The notes: generated by a model not told the origin, from the letters alone. 64,000 nucleotides of DNA from Diogma glabrata (GCA_963693315.1 OY856187.1:116234683-116298682); one strand, 5' to 3'. Shown: positions 47,621 through 60,038, counted from the stretch's first letter. A program made the numbers and translations.

Positions 47621-50600
47621 ACATTAAGAGTGACATATTCAGTAAGCTCCTAAATCTTAAAATGCATATATGATACAAAAGGAGTCACTTACTAACGTTT
47701 TGCAAATCAGAATTATAAAGTGACATATTTTAGTAAGTACCCCTAAGCGTGTATAATCCACAGGGTGGGACTTTCTAAGGGTTGCAAATCAGAAATATAG
47801 ACTGACATATTTAGTAAGATCCGTACCTCTATGCTTTAACATAGTTCCCTTATGCGCATATGATACAAGGAGTGGCACTTTCTAAAGGGTTGCAATCAGC
47901 AATGTAGAATGACATATTTAGTAAGCTCCTATATCGTAATATAATTTACCTACATAAAACGATCAGTATCTCTATGCTTTAACATAGTTCCCTTATGTGT
48001 GTATGGTAGAAGGGGTGGCTTTTTTTAAAGGGTTGCAATCAGATATACAGATTGATATATTTAGTAAGCTCCTAAATCGAAAAATCACTTTCCTACATGA
48101 AACGATCAGTATCTCTATGCTTTAACATAGCTTCTTATGCGTGTATGGGGGGTTAAAAGGTTGCAAACCAGAAATAAAGAGTGACATATTTAGTAAGCTC
48201 CTAAATCGAAAAAACCATTTACCTACATAAAACTATCCGTATCTCTATGCTTTTACATAGTTCGCATATGTTCCCATTTTTTAAAGGGTTGCAAACCAGA
48301 AATATAGAGTGTATTATTTAGTAAGCTCCTAAATCGAAAAATCATTTACCTACATAAAACGATCCATACCTTTATGCTACAAAATATTCTCTTACGCGTA
48401 TATAATAAGAGGCGTGGCACTTTCTAAAAGGTTGCAATCAGATATGCAGAATGACAAATTTAGTAAGCTCCTATATCGTAAAATCAGTTACCTACATAAC
48501 ACGATCAGTATCTCTATGCTTTAACATAGCTTCCTTATGCGTGTATGGTACAAGGGGTGGCACTTTTTCCAAAGGGTTGCAAACCAGAAATAACGGGTGA
48601 CATATTTACTAAGCTCCTAAATCAAAAAATTATTTTCCTAAATAAAACCATCCGTATCTCTACGCTTTAACATAGCTCCCTTATGCGTGTATGGTACAAG
48701 TGATGGCTTTTCTAAAGGGTTACAATCAGAAATATAGACTGACATATTTAGTAAGCTCCTAAATCGAAAAATCACTTACCTACATGAAACGATCAGTATC
48801 TCTATGTTTTAACATAGCTTCCCTATGCGTGTATGGTACAAGGGGGGCACTTTTTCTAAACGGTTGCAAACCAGAAATAAAGAGTGACATATTTAGTAAG
48901 CTCCTAAGTCGAAAAATCATTTACCTACATAAAACGATCCGTACCTCTATGCTCTAAAATAATTCTCTTACGCGTGTAATGTACAACGAGTGATTTTTTC
49001 TAAAGGGTTGCAACCAGATATATAGAGCGACATATTTAGTAAGCCCCTAAATCAAAAAATGACTGACCTATATAAAACGATCCGAATCTATATGCTTCAA
49101 CATAGCTTCCTTATGCGTGTATGGTACAAAGGGTGGCTTTTTCTAAAGGGTCGCAATCAGAAACGTAGAAAGACTTATTTAGAAATCTCATAAATCGAAA
49201 AATCATTTATCTACATAAAACGATCCGTACCTCTATGTTACAAAATAGTTCTCTTACGCGTATATAATAAGCGACGTGGTACTTTCTAAAGGGTTGAAAT
49301 CAGAAACGTAGAATGACATATTTATTAAGCTCCTATATCGTAAAATCAGTTACCTACATAACACGATCAGTTTCTCTATGCTCTAATATAGCTTCTTTCT
49401 GCGTGTATGGGACAAGGGGTGTCACTTTTTCTAAAGGGTTGCAAACCAGAAATAAAGAGTGACATATTTACTAAGCTCCTAAATCAAAAAATTATTTTCC
49501 TAAACAAAACGATCCGTATCTCTATGCTTTAACATAGCTCCCCTATGCGTGTATGGTACAAGGGGTGGCTTTTTCTAAAGGGTTGCAATCAGAAATATAG
49601 ATTGCCATATTTAGTAAGCTCCTAAATCGAAAAATCACTTACCTACATGAAACGATCAGTATCTCTATATTTTAACATAGCTTCTTTATGCGTGTATGGC
49701 ACAAGGGGGGCACTTTTTCTAAAGGGTTGTAAACGAGAAATAAAGAGTGACATATTTACTAAGCTCTTAAATCGAACAATCATTTACGTAAATAAAACGA
49801 TCCGTATCTCTATGCTTTAAGATAGTTCCCATATGCGTGTATGGTAGAAGGGGTGACTTTTTCTAAAGGGTTGCAATTTGAAGGGACATATTTAGTAAGC
49901 TCCTAAATGAAAAAATGATTAACCTTGATAACACAATCTGTATCTCTATGCTTTAACATAGTTCCCTTATGCGTGTATGGTACAAGGGGGTGGCTTTTTC
50001 TGAAGGGTCGCAATCAGGAACGTAGAAAAACTTATTTAGTAAGCTCCTAAATCGAAAAATCATTTACCTACATAAAACGATCCACACCTCTATGCTACAA
50101 AATAGTTCTCTTACGCGTATATGATAAGAGGGGTGGCACATTCTAATGGGTTGCAATCAGAAATTTAGAATGACATATTAGCTCCTTTATCGTAAAATCA
50201 GTTACCTACATAGCACGATCCGCATCTCTACGCTTTAACATAGTTCCCATATGCGTGTATGGTACAAGGGGTGGCTTTTTCTAAAGGGTTGCAATCAGAA
50301 ATATAGATTGACATATTTAGTAAGCTCCATAATCGAAAAATCTCTTACCTACATGAAACGATCAGTATCCTTATGCTTTAACATAGCTTCCTTATGCGTG
50401 TATGGTACAAGGGGTGTCTTTTTCTATAGGGTTGCAATCAGAAATATAGAGTGATATATTTAGTAAGCTCCTAAATCGAAAAATTACCTACCTACATGTA
50501 ACGATCAGTATCTCTATGCTTTAACATAGCATCCTAATGCGTGTATCATACAAGGGGTGGCTTTTTCTAAAGGTTTGCAATCAGAAATAAAGAGTGACAT

Positions 50601-51340
50601 ATTTAGTAAGCTTCAAAATCAAAAATCGATTTTCAAATATAACACGATCAGTATCTCTATGCTTTAACATAGTTCCCTTAGGCGTGTATGATACAAGAGG
50701 CGGCTTTTTCTAAAGGGTTGCAATCAGAAACGTAGAAAAAACTTATTTAGAAAGCTCCTTAATTAAAAAATCATTTACCTACATAAAACGAAACGTACCT
50801 CTATGCTTTAAAATAGTTCTCTTATGAGTGTATGGTGCAAGGGGTGGTTATTTCAAACGGGTTGCAATCAGAAATATGGAGTGACATATTTAGTAAGCTC
50901 CTAAATCGAAAAATCACTTGCCTATATAAAACGATCCGAATCTCTATGCTTTAACATAGTTCCCTTACGCGTGTATGGTATAAGGGGTGGCACTTTCGGA
51001 AGGGTGGCAATCAGAAATATAGAGTGACATATTTAGTAAGCTCCTAAATCAAAAAATTATTTTTCTAAATGAAGCGATCCGTATCTCTATGCTCTAACAT
51101 AACTTCCTTATGTGTGCATGGTACAAAGGGGGCGGCTTTTTCAAAAGGGTTGTAATCAGAAATATAGAGTGACATATTTAGTAAGCTCCTAATTCAAAAA
51201 ATTATTTTCCTACATAAAAAGATCCGTATCTCTATGCTTTAACATATTTCCCTTATGCGTGTATGATACAAGGGGTGGCACTTTCTGAAGGGTAGAAAAT
51301 CAGAAATATAGAGTGACACATTTAGTAGGCTCCTAAATCG
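47620..51340 (-). repeat. Satellite array, reverse orientation (about 26 monomers)
   Basis: The longest array. Monomers read AGTAAGCTCCTAAATCGAAA, then ACCTACATAAAACGATC, GTATCTCTATGCTTTAACATAG and GGGTTGCAATCAGAAATATA in plus orientation, with single-base variants between copies. Short frames such as 50251-50454 are chance. Confidence 0.9.
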
Positions 51341-51828
51341 GAACTTTATCCGCACCCTTAAATATTTTTGTGTCGAGTATGTTTAACATAGTTCCCTTAA
51401 GCGTTTTTGACCCAAGGGGTGGTTTTTTTTCTAAAGGGTTGCAACTGAGAAATAAACAGTTGCTTGTTTTTATGTTTTTTTTAATTCAAGAATTACATGT
51501 AGTAAAGAAATTTTTAATTTAATGTTATTTTTTATTTGTCGTCTCCCTTTGCAAACTAGTTTTGGGGTGGTTTTAGGAATAGGGTTGGAGCTCTAAAATC
51601 AAAAGTATACAGCCTTAAGAGTTCCTAAATAGCTCCTGACTCTGAGCCTACTAACGATCCTCTAGGGCTATTTTTAAGGTGTGGGGGGGCTGAGTGAACG
51701 TTCACCCAGCCCCCCATTTTCATATGAAGATTTTTGCTTAGGTGGTTGAGCTCAAAATTTTATTCTTACGTTTTTTGAATGCTCATTAATATCTCATTGC
51801 GTGGTTGGGGGGTCAGCTGAACAGAGGT

Positions 51829-52250
51829 TTCTGAATGCAACCCTTTAGAAAAAGCCACACCTTGTACCATAAACGCATGAGGAAGTTATGTTAAAGCATA
51901 GAGATACGGATCGTTTTATTTAGGAAAATAATTTTTTGATTTAGGAGCTTACTAAATATGTCACTCTATATTTTTGGTTGCAACCCTTTAGAAAAAGCTA
52001 CCCCATATACCATACACGCGTAAGGGAACTTTGTTAAAGCGTAGAGATGCGGATCGTTTTATATAAGTAAATGATTTTTCGATTTAGGAGCTTACTAAAT
52101 ATGTCACTCTATATTTCTGATTGCAATACTTTAGAAAAAGTCACCTCTTGTACTAAACACGTATAAGGGAACTATGTAAAACCATAGAGATACGCATAGT
52201 TTTATGTAGGTGACTGATTTTTCGATTTAGGAGCTTTCTAAACTTCCGTC
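51829..52250 (+). repeat. Satellite array, forward orientation (about 3 monomers)
   Basis: Mirror image of 45415-45824, beginning TTCTGAATGCAACCC at the inner element edge. Confidence 0.85.
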
Positions 52251-54480
52251 GCTTTATGCTACAAAATATTCTCTTACGCGGATATGAAACAAGGGTGGCT
52301 TTTTCTAAAGGGTTGCAATCAGAAATATAGAGTTACATATTTAGTAAGCTCCTAAATCAAAAAATGATTTACCTACGTAAAACGATGCGTATCGCTATGC
52401 TTTAACATAGCTCCCTTATGTGGGTATGGTACAAGAGGTGACTTTTTCTAAAGGGTTGCAATCAGAAATATAGATTGACATGTTTAGTAAGCTCCTTAAT
52501 CGAAAAATCACTTACCTACATGCAACGATCATTGTCTCTATGTTCTAACATATCTTCTTTATGCGTGTATCGTACAAGAAGTGACTTTTTCTAAAGGGTT
52601 GCAATCAGAAATAAAGATTGACATATTTAGTTAGCTCTTAAATCGAAAAATCACTTACCTTTATGAAACGATCAGTATCTCTATGCTCTAACATAGCCTT
52701 CTTATGCGTGTATGGTACAAGGGGTGGCACTTTTTCTAAAGCGTTGCAAACCAGAAATAAAGAGTGACAGATTTAGTAAGCTCCTTAATCGAAAAATGAT
52801 TAACCTACATAAAACGATCCATATCTCTATGCTTTAACATAGTTCTCGTATGCGTGTATGGTACAAGGGGTGGCTTTTTCTAAACGGTTGCAAACCAGAA
52901 ATATAGAGTGACATATTTAGTAAGCTCCTGAATCGAAAAATCATTTACATACATAAAACGATTTGTACCTCTACGCTTCAACATAGTTCTCTACCGCGTG
53001 TATGGTACAAGGGGTGGCTTTTTCTAAAGGGTTGCAATCAAAAATATATAGTGAAATATTTAGTAAGCTTCTAAATCGAAAAATCATTTACTTATATAAC
53101 ACGATCCGCATCTCTACGCTTTTACAAAGTTCCCTTACGCGTGTATGGTACAAGGGGTGACTTTTGCTTATGGGTTGCAATCAAAAATATAGAGTGACAT
53201 CTTTAGTAAGCTCCTAAATCTAAAAAAGGATTGACCTACAAAAAACGATCCGTATCTCTTTGCTTGACCATATTTCCCCTACGCATGTATGGTACTAGGG
53301 GTGGCTTTTTCTTAAGGGTCGCAATCAGAAATATAGAGTGATATATTTAGTAAGCTCCTACATCGAAAAATCATTTACTTACATAACACGATCAGTATCT
53401 CTATGCTTTAACATAATTCCCTTATCCTTGTACGGTACAAGGGGTGGCTTTTTCTAAAGGGTTGCAATCAGAAATATAAAGTGACATATTTAGTAAGCTC
53501 CTAAATCAAAAAATGATTAACCTACATAACACGATCAGTATCTCTATGCTTTAACATTGTTTCCTTATGAGTGTATCGTACAAGGGGGTGGCTTTTTCTA
53601 ATAGGTTGCAATCAGAAACGTAAATAAACTTATTTAGGAGGCTCCTAAATCGAAAAATCATTTACCTACATAAAACGATCCGTACCTCTATCCCACAAAA
53701 TAGTTCTCTTACGCGTATATGATAAGAGGGGTGGCACTTTCTAAAGGGTTGCAATCAGAAATATAGAGTGACATATTCATTAAGCTCCTAAATCGAAAAA
53801 TCATTTGCCTACATAAAACGATTCGTACCTCTACACTTCAACATAGTTCGCTTACGCGTGTATGGTACAAGGGGTGGCTTTTTTAAAGGGTTGCAATCAT
53901 AAATATAAAGTGATATATTTAGTAAGGTCCTAAATCAAAAAATGATTAACCTCCATAACACGATCAGTATCTCTATGCTTTAACATAGTTCCCTTATGCG
54001 TGTATGGTACAAGAGGTGGGTTTTTATAAAGGGTTGCAATCATAAATATAGAATGACATATTTAGTAAGGTCCTTAATCAAAAAATTATTTTCCTAAATA
54101 AAACTATCCGAATCTCTATGCTTTAACATAGCATCCTTATGCGTGTATGGTACAAGGGGTGGCTTTTCCTAAAGGGTTACAATCAGAAATATAGAGTTAC
54201 ATATATAGTAAACTCCTAAATCAAAAAATGATTTACCTACTTAACACGATCAGTATCTCTATGCTTTAACATAGTTCCCTTATGCGTGTATGGTACAAGG
54301 GGTGGCTTTTTTTAAAGGGTTGTAATCAGAAATATAGAGTGACATATTTAGTAAGCTCCTAAATCGAATAATCATTTACCTACATAAAAAGATCCGTATC
54401 TCTATGCCTTAACATAGTTCCCTTATGTGTGTATGATACAAGGGGTGCCTTTTCTGAAGGGTAGAAAATCAGAAATGAAA
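52250..54480 (-). repeat. Satellite array, reverse orientation (about 16 monomers)
   Basis: Mirror image of 43170-45415. Individual monomer variants match across the palindrome; for example, the CATCGAAAAATCATTTACTT copy near 53361 pairs with the GATGTAGGAG copy near 44431. This shows duplication as one block. Confidence 0.9.
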
Positions 54481-55316
54481 AATGACATGTTCAGTAAGCT
54501 CCTAAATCGGAACTTTATCCGCACCCTTAAATATTTTTGTGTCGAGTATGTTTAACATACTTCCCTTATGCGTTTTTGACCCAAGGGGTGGTTTTTCTTC
54601 TAAAGGGTTGCAACTGATAAATAAACAGTTGCTTGTTTTTACGTTTTTTTTAATTCAAGAATTACATGTAGTATAGACATTTTTAATTTAATGCTATTTT
54701 TATGTGTCATCTCCGATTTCAAACTAGTTTTGGGGTAGTTTTAAGAATAGGGGTGGAGCTCTAAAATCAAAAGTATACAGCCTTAAGAGCTCCTAAATAG
54801 CTCCTAATTCTGAGCCTATTTACGATCCTCTACGGCTATTTTTAAGGTGTGGGGGGCTGAGTGAACGTTCACTCAGCCCCCCCATTTTCAAATGAAGATT
54901 TCTTCTTAGGGGGTTGAGCTCAAAATTTTATTCTTGCGTTTTTTGAAAGCTCCTAAATAGCTCCTAATTCTGAGATATAATTTTTTTGATTTTTGCATGG
55001 TGGGGGGGCCAAACCTGTTTTGGGGTTGTTTTAAGAATTAGGGGTGGAGCTCTAAAATCAAAAGTATACAGCCTTAAGAGCTCCTAAATAGCTCCTAATT
55101 CTGAGCCTATTAACGATCCTCTAGGGTTATTTTTGAGGTGTGGGGGGGCTGAGTGAACGTTCACTCAGCCCCCCCACTTTTAAATGAAGATTTCTGCTTA
55201 GGGGGTTGAGCTCAAAATTTTATTCTTGCGTTTTCTGAAAGCTCCTAAATAGCTCCTAATTCTGAGCTAATTTTGTTTTTATTTTTGCGTGGTGGGGGGG
55301 CCAGCTGAACAGAGGT
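54480..55316. repeat. Right terminal 292-bp units (about 2 copies)
   Basis: Two inverted units plus the junction sequence, ending CAGCTGAACAGAGGT. The palindromic GTGAACGTTCAC core is present in both. Confidence 0.9.
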
Positions 55317-55325
55317 AAGTTTAAA
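55317..55325. repeat. Foldback target-site duplication, right copy
   Basis: AAGTTTAAA, identical to 41885-41893. Confidence 0.9.
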
Positions 55326-56280
55326 TAAAGCTGAAAAAAATTATTCAGTTATTGAAAATTTTCGTTGCTACTTATACGGGCGACAATTTACCGTATATAC
55401 GGATCATAAACCTCTTAAAGGTGTATTTAATGTCAACGATCCAACATGTAGACTAGTCCGTTTTCACAATAAGCTTTCAGAATTCGACTATAAAATAGAG
55501 TATAAACCTGGGAAGTTAAATGCCAACGCGGATGCGCTCAGTAGACTTCCATATGAAGATAACGAAAACAATACTCCACAATGTCTAGTGATTACGAGAA
55601 ATCAGGCCAAACAAATAAACAATACAATAGATAATACACATCCTTTACAAACACGAAATGAAGTTCAAAATTGTAATGAGAGTAACGCTACAGTAACACA
55701 TAGTAATAATAACACTAACGAAAATCTAGAAGTTGAAAATAAAGTTCAAAACCATGCAGATACAGCATCCAATGACGATGAACTAAGCAATGGTGAAGAA
55801 GAATGGCTAACTGAAAGAACAGAAATATATCAAGTTATGAAAGACTTCCATGACTTACCACTTGGAGGACATCAAGGTGTTTTTAAAACCTACCACCGTA
55901 TCAGAAGACAATACCAGTGGAAAAATATGTTAACTGACATTATCAAATATATCAAACAATACAAAATATGCCAAAAAGTCAAAACCGTACGGTACAATAA
56001 AATGCCAATGATATTGACAGACACACCAACAAAACCATTCGACAAAATATATTTAGATATTGTAGGTCCATTACCTCGTACTATTAGCGGTAATATGTAT
56101 ATTCTAACGTTCCAAGATGATCTCACAAAATTTACTGATTGCTACGCTCTACCTAATCAAGAAGCAGCTACAGTGGCGCGTGTATTTTACGATGAAATTA
56201 TTAGCAGGTATAGAATACCAAAACAACTACTGACCGACCAAGGGTCAAACTTTACAAGTGAAGTTTTTAAAAAATGTTAA
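55318..56280 (+). pseudogene. pol: Pol, rest of RNase H and N-terminal half of integrase
   Basis: One open frame. RNase H resumes with NKAEKNYSVIENFRCYLYGR. About a dozen codons (the usual EKELLAIVW segment) are missing after SVIE. Then TDHKPLKGVF and YKPGKLNANADALSRLP follow. The integrase has its zinc-binding region (FHDLPLGGHQG ... YKICQK), but the first Cys of the CC pair is Tyr. It has the first two catalytic aspartates (YLDIVGPL and LTDQGSNF). The frame stops at 56280, before the third catalytic residue (Glu) and the C-terminal domain. Integrase would be non-functional. Confidence 0.85.
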
Positions 56281-56299
56281 TGTTAATGTTTAAATGTTA

Positions 56300-56324
56300 T
56301 TTTTTTTTTCCGGTTAAAACAGGA
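56300..56324 (+). promoter_or_regulatory. Candidate env splice acceptor
   Basis: A run of ten or more T, then CCGG, ending AAAACAG|GA about 60 bp before the env ATG. Position and pyrimidine tract fit an acceptor for spliced env RNA. Inferred only. Confidence 0.4.
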
Positions 56325-56380
56325 AATTAAAATAGTAGAAAAGAATAAACTCTTACTTTTATACTCTGGAAAAAACAAAA

Positions 56381-57298
56381 ATGCATACAAGCGCAATAGT
56401 TTTATTATTCCTTTGGGGATCACTAGCCTGTAAAGGGTATGAGATTAAACCAGTTGCAGATACCGGGGCATTATTCGAACGAGTAGGAACAGCTTCATTT
56501 TACACAAGGAAATGGACGGTGTTTACAACAATTAGTATTAGGAACTTTAATGAATTGTCTCACTTAATCGAATTAGCTACCCAACAAATGAAAACGGTTT
56601 GCAAACTGCACCCATACAAAGATGAAATAAATGAATGTCTAGCTTTTATCAAAGAAATTAATGTAAACTCTCAAATCTATGTACCCACCAATCAAAATGT
56701 AGATAAGAAACGGTTCAGATTAAGTAAAAAAGATGTGTCAAAAACCATTTTCCCTACAAATTTAAGACAAAGAAGAGGACTTATAGACGAGCTCGGATAT
56801 CTAACAAACAGACTAATTGGAACAATGGACGCACGAGACGCAGACAAAATATACGCGAACCTAAGAGATTTAAATGAAAATACAAATAAGACTATCGAGT
56901 TAATGAAACAGCAGGTGACAATAACTACATCCCATTTCAACTTGTTTGCTAACGTTACACAAGCCTTAAAAGAAGACATAAACAATGTTCACAACGACAT
57001 AATTTCTCTTAGAGGAATGGTACTCGATAACAACCATAAATCACATGACATATTCGTCAGAAACCAAGTGAATAAGAAAATATCTTATTTAAGCTCTTAT
57101 ATAGTAACAAAGCATATAGAATTACAAAAAGAACAAATTATTTTTACGGACGTATTATCGTGCCTAAGAAATAAAAAATTACATCCCTTGGTACTCGGAG
57201 TTGATAATACAAGACAAATTTTGACGCGAATGAAAGCTAGTTGTACATTTGACGAAGATATAGCTTTCAATGCACGATCATTTTTAATTGGGGTATAA
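56381..57298 (+). pseudogene. env: Env glycoprotein, N-terminal part
   Basis: 305 codons from an ATG with a signal peptide (hydrophobic VLLFLWGSLACKG). A furin-type site RQRR lies at about residues 129-132, followed by a hydrophobic fusion-peptide-like stretch (GLIDELGYLTNRLIGTMD) and a long helical region. This is the layout of errantiviral Env, which is homologous to baculovirus F fusion proteins; these mediate membrane fusion. The frame stops at 57298 and the remainder lies in another frame, so no full-length product is possible without a frame change. Confidence 0.85.
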
Positions 57299-57300
57299 AT

Positions 57301-58338
57301 TTGAATATAGTTTGGTATAATTTTTTTTCACATTTACCACAAATAGTGGAAATAGAAACCGTAGAAGGTTCTAGCGAAATTATTGTTAAGATAGAGATCC
57401 CTTTACCAGAAAAAGACCAATTTGAAATTCACAAAATATATACTTTACCCATGCGGGTTAATGACACCTTTTTAATTTACAAAATCAAAGAAAATTTTAT
57501 TGCAGTCAACAGACCAAAACAATTATATGTAACAACAACCGAAAGCGAACTACGTAACTGTAAAGAACTGACTGTAAATTTTACGGAACATAGACATTTA
57601 TGTATTCTTAAAAATGGATACAGGAAGGAAAACAGCAAAGACTGCTTACAAAACTTATTGCACAATCAGTTTGAAAGGAAAACATACTGCCCTGTAATAC
57701 CATACCCAAACCGACAAAATAAACTAGAACAAATGCATGATTTGAATAAATGGCTATATATCGCATATCCTAATCTAACTATCGTATTAAACTGTGAAGG
57801 AACGGAAAATAGAATAGTGCTACAAAACCAGGGCATATTAAAAATTATTAACGAATGCAGTATTATAACCGATGACTTTATAATACCCCCTAAAAGAACC
57901 CTCCAAGAAACACAAATTACGCAACCTAAAATAGTACATACTGACAGTTTTTTGGCAACAATTAAAAATATTCCAACGATGACCAACGACATACACATAC
58001 CAGCTGAGCCAAAAATATTAGAAATTAATAAGCTAAATTTAACAGACCTTTCTATATACGAAAATGACTTTAAACATCTTCAGACACGGTTAACTCAGCT
58101 AGATTTAGAAAACAAATTTAAATCACAGGAGATACATTCAAAGGTTCACTATTCTGTCTCAATTGGCATTATTGTTATAATAATCATTTTAGTTTTAATA
58201 TTGTTCAAATTTAAGTTTAGATTTAATAAACATAAAAATAAAATCACAAATGTCACGGAAAATATTGAGCTCTTTGGAAATAAGACCAGAGAGACTCTAC
58301 AAGAAATCAGTGAGAACTTGGAAAAATTAGTTAAGTAG
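57301..58338 (+). pseudogene. env: Env glycoprotein, C-terminal part with transmembrane anchor
   Basis: 345 codons open in a different frame from the N-terminal part and without its own ATG at the boundary. Cys-rich ectodomain (several C residues between about residues 85 and 190), then a transmembrane segment of Ile/Val/Leu (about residues 280-300, SIGIIVIIIILVLILF) and a basic cytoplasmic tail. Together with 56381-57298 it has the length of a complete Env, broken once near 57290. Confidence 0.82.
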
Positions 58339-58830
58339 ATAATTTTAAAATTTAACTTAAAAATTTCATATATTTATAGGAAACAAATTTAAAAATAAAA
58401 ATGCATAAAAACTTTTTGTTAATAAAATATATAGGGTAAAGTTTTGGTTTCATTTTAAATTAATTAATATTATGTAATTTCAAGCACAATTAAAGTCATT
58501 GTTTTGTTAGTAGTCGATAACTCGATAAAAAAAAAAAAAAAAAATATAAATTTTTTATCTCAATAAATTCAATTTATATATAAAATTTTATGATTAAATT
58601 ACACCGAAAATAAAATTTTAATTATAAAAGTATCTTAAATAGTGAATATTTAATAAAGTATCTTGCATAATTATGTTTAATCAAAAATTTAAAGTTTTTA
58701 TAATATATTACATTTGATTTACGATAAAAATAAAAGTAATAAAAGTTTTTCTATTAATTTTGCTATGCTAGCTATTTTACAAATACATATAGAACAAAAT
58801 AAAGCTAAAATTAAATTTTAATTATTAATA
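58339..58830. other. 3' non-coding part of the LTR element, before PLE2
   Basis: AT-rich with an A18 run near 58528. No gene. It ends with the left copy of the PLE2 duplication (TTTTAATTATTAATA, 58816-58830). Confidence 0.6.
58816..58830. repeat. PLE2 target-site duplication, left copy
   Basis: TTTTAATTATTAATA, identical to 62907-62921 (15/15). Confidence 0.8.
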
Positions 58831-59009
58831 GTATTTATTGAGGTTACTGTTGGCACTTGGCGAAACATTATTAATAATAAATTTATTTTAATAAATGAAA
58901 CACTTGTTTGTATTCCGCAAATTAATTTTTGTTTCTAACTTTATTTATTTTAAAAATAAAATTAAAATTAAAAACAGCTCGACCGGTTTCGGTTTTTACA
59001 CTTTTTTTT

Positions 59010-60033
59010 TTTAATTTTATTAATTGCTAAAAACAACGGTTTCGAATCAAAATTAGTTCACAAAATCCTTCAACGAAAGTTAAAACGTATTGCTTACAAT
59101 TTGATTTATCCAAATTCATTAGAAGATACTAAACATTGGCGCAAAATTCATTATTCGGGTAATTTAAGTCAGAGACTAGGTAATACATTATCGAAATATA
59201 CAAATTTAAGCTGTGCATTTTACAACAATTTCAACTTACATAATTTATTAGTTAACAACAAACCTAAACAAAATTCAATTTTGAAATCTGGTGTCTACCA
59301 ACTTAGTTGTAAAGATTGTAATGCTATATATATAGGTCAAACTGGTCGTAATTTCAAGCAGCGATGCTCAGAACATTTTAGGGCATTAAGATTGGGACAT
59401 ACAAGTTCAACTTTTTCTAACCATTTATTTAACGAAAACCATAATAGCTGTTTTCTTAATAACGAAAATCTAAAAATTCATCATGTTGAAACTAAAGGCC
59501 CCAAACTTGATATTCTTGAATCGTTTGAAATTCGTAAAGCTCTTTATTTAAATAAAAGTTTATTAAATTTACAAACAGATGTCATTTATTCGCCTTTAAC
59601 CAACCCAGATCTGTTTCTTTAACACAAAATTTTACTTGTTTTCAGAAAATTCTAAATTGTGTTGTGATTTCCTTTTGTTATATACCAAGATGCAGTCATT
59701 ATTTCATATATTAATTTTAATATTTAATGGATAAACAATAGTTTTTAAAAAATGTCAGCTCTTTGAATTTACTATCATTTAAATTTTTAAAAATTGTTTT
59801 GTATTCATTTTTGATCTAGTTTCATTTTTAATTTAATTTTATTTGTATATAAATGACATGTTGTATTATTTTTTCTTTGTAACAATTTTAAAGCTCTTGA
59901 AAATGGTGTAAAAACCGAAACCGGTCGAGCTGTTTTTAATTTTAATTTTATTTTTAAAATAAATAAAGTTAGAAACAAAAATTAATTTGCGGAATACAAA
60001 CAAGTGTTTCATTTATTAAAATAAATTTATTAT
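59010..60033 (+). repeat. PLE2 left direct repeat (pseudo-LTR), with truncated ORF
   Basis: A copy of 61883-62906. It holds a 173-codon frame (59101-59622) covering the C-terminal GIY-YIG region. Protein differences from the full copy are NLSCAFY against NFCCAFY and CKDC against CEDC. The region after the ORF ends in ACCGAAACCGGTCGAGC, the inner edge of the inverted copy. Confidence 0.92.
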
Positions 60034-60038
60034 TAATA

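Larger units (their letters stand above)
45825..51828. mobile_element. Inner 6.0-kb foldback core
   Basis: Starts ACCTCTGTTCAGCTGACC and ends in its reverse complement. It has one 292-type unit at each end, diverged from the outer ones (CTGGGTGAACGTTCACTCAG, GAGATATTAATGAGC). Then come about four forward monomers (46370-46912), a unique 0.7-kb centre and about 26 reverse monomers (47620-51340). The flanks are CATTCAGAA (45816-45824) and TTCTGAATG (51829-51837), reverse complements of each other and not a direct duplication. Confidence 0.85.
41894..55316. mobile_element. Giant composite foldback element (13.4 kb, non-coding)
   Basis: Begins ACCTCTGTTCAGCTGG and ends with its exact reverse complement, between 9-bp direct repeats. 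The order is: 292-bp terminal units (about four on the left, two on the right); satellite arrays in forward orientation (about 43170-45415); a reverse block (45415-45824); a 6.0-kb inner element with related termini (45825-51828); a forward block (51829-52250); reverse arrays (52250-54480); and terminal units. The outer arms (3931 and 3488 bp) mirror each other. There is no transposase or any coding. Long inverted repeats made of tandem subrepeats plus a 9-bp duplication are the signature of Foldback elements of the MULE group, so it was probably moved in trans. Confidence 0.9.

Noticed and set aside
43170..54480. Regular repeats that might suggest a CRISPR array
   Set aside because: Monomers are contiguous 142-bp satellite units with no spacers, in a eukaryotic genome and with no cas genes.
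41894..55316. Maverick/Polinton or captured virus as the 13.4-kb insertion
   Set aside because: No polymerase, integrase, ATPase or capsid frame is present, and the duplication is 9 bp rather than the 6 bp typical of Polintons.
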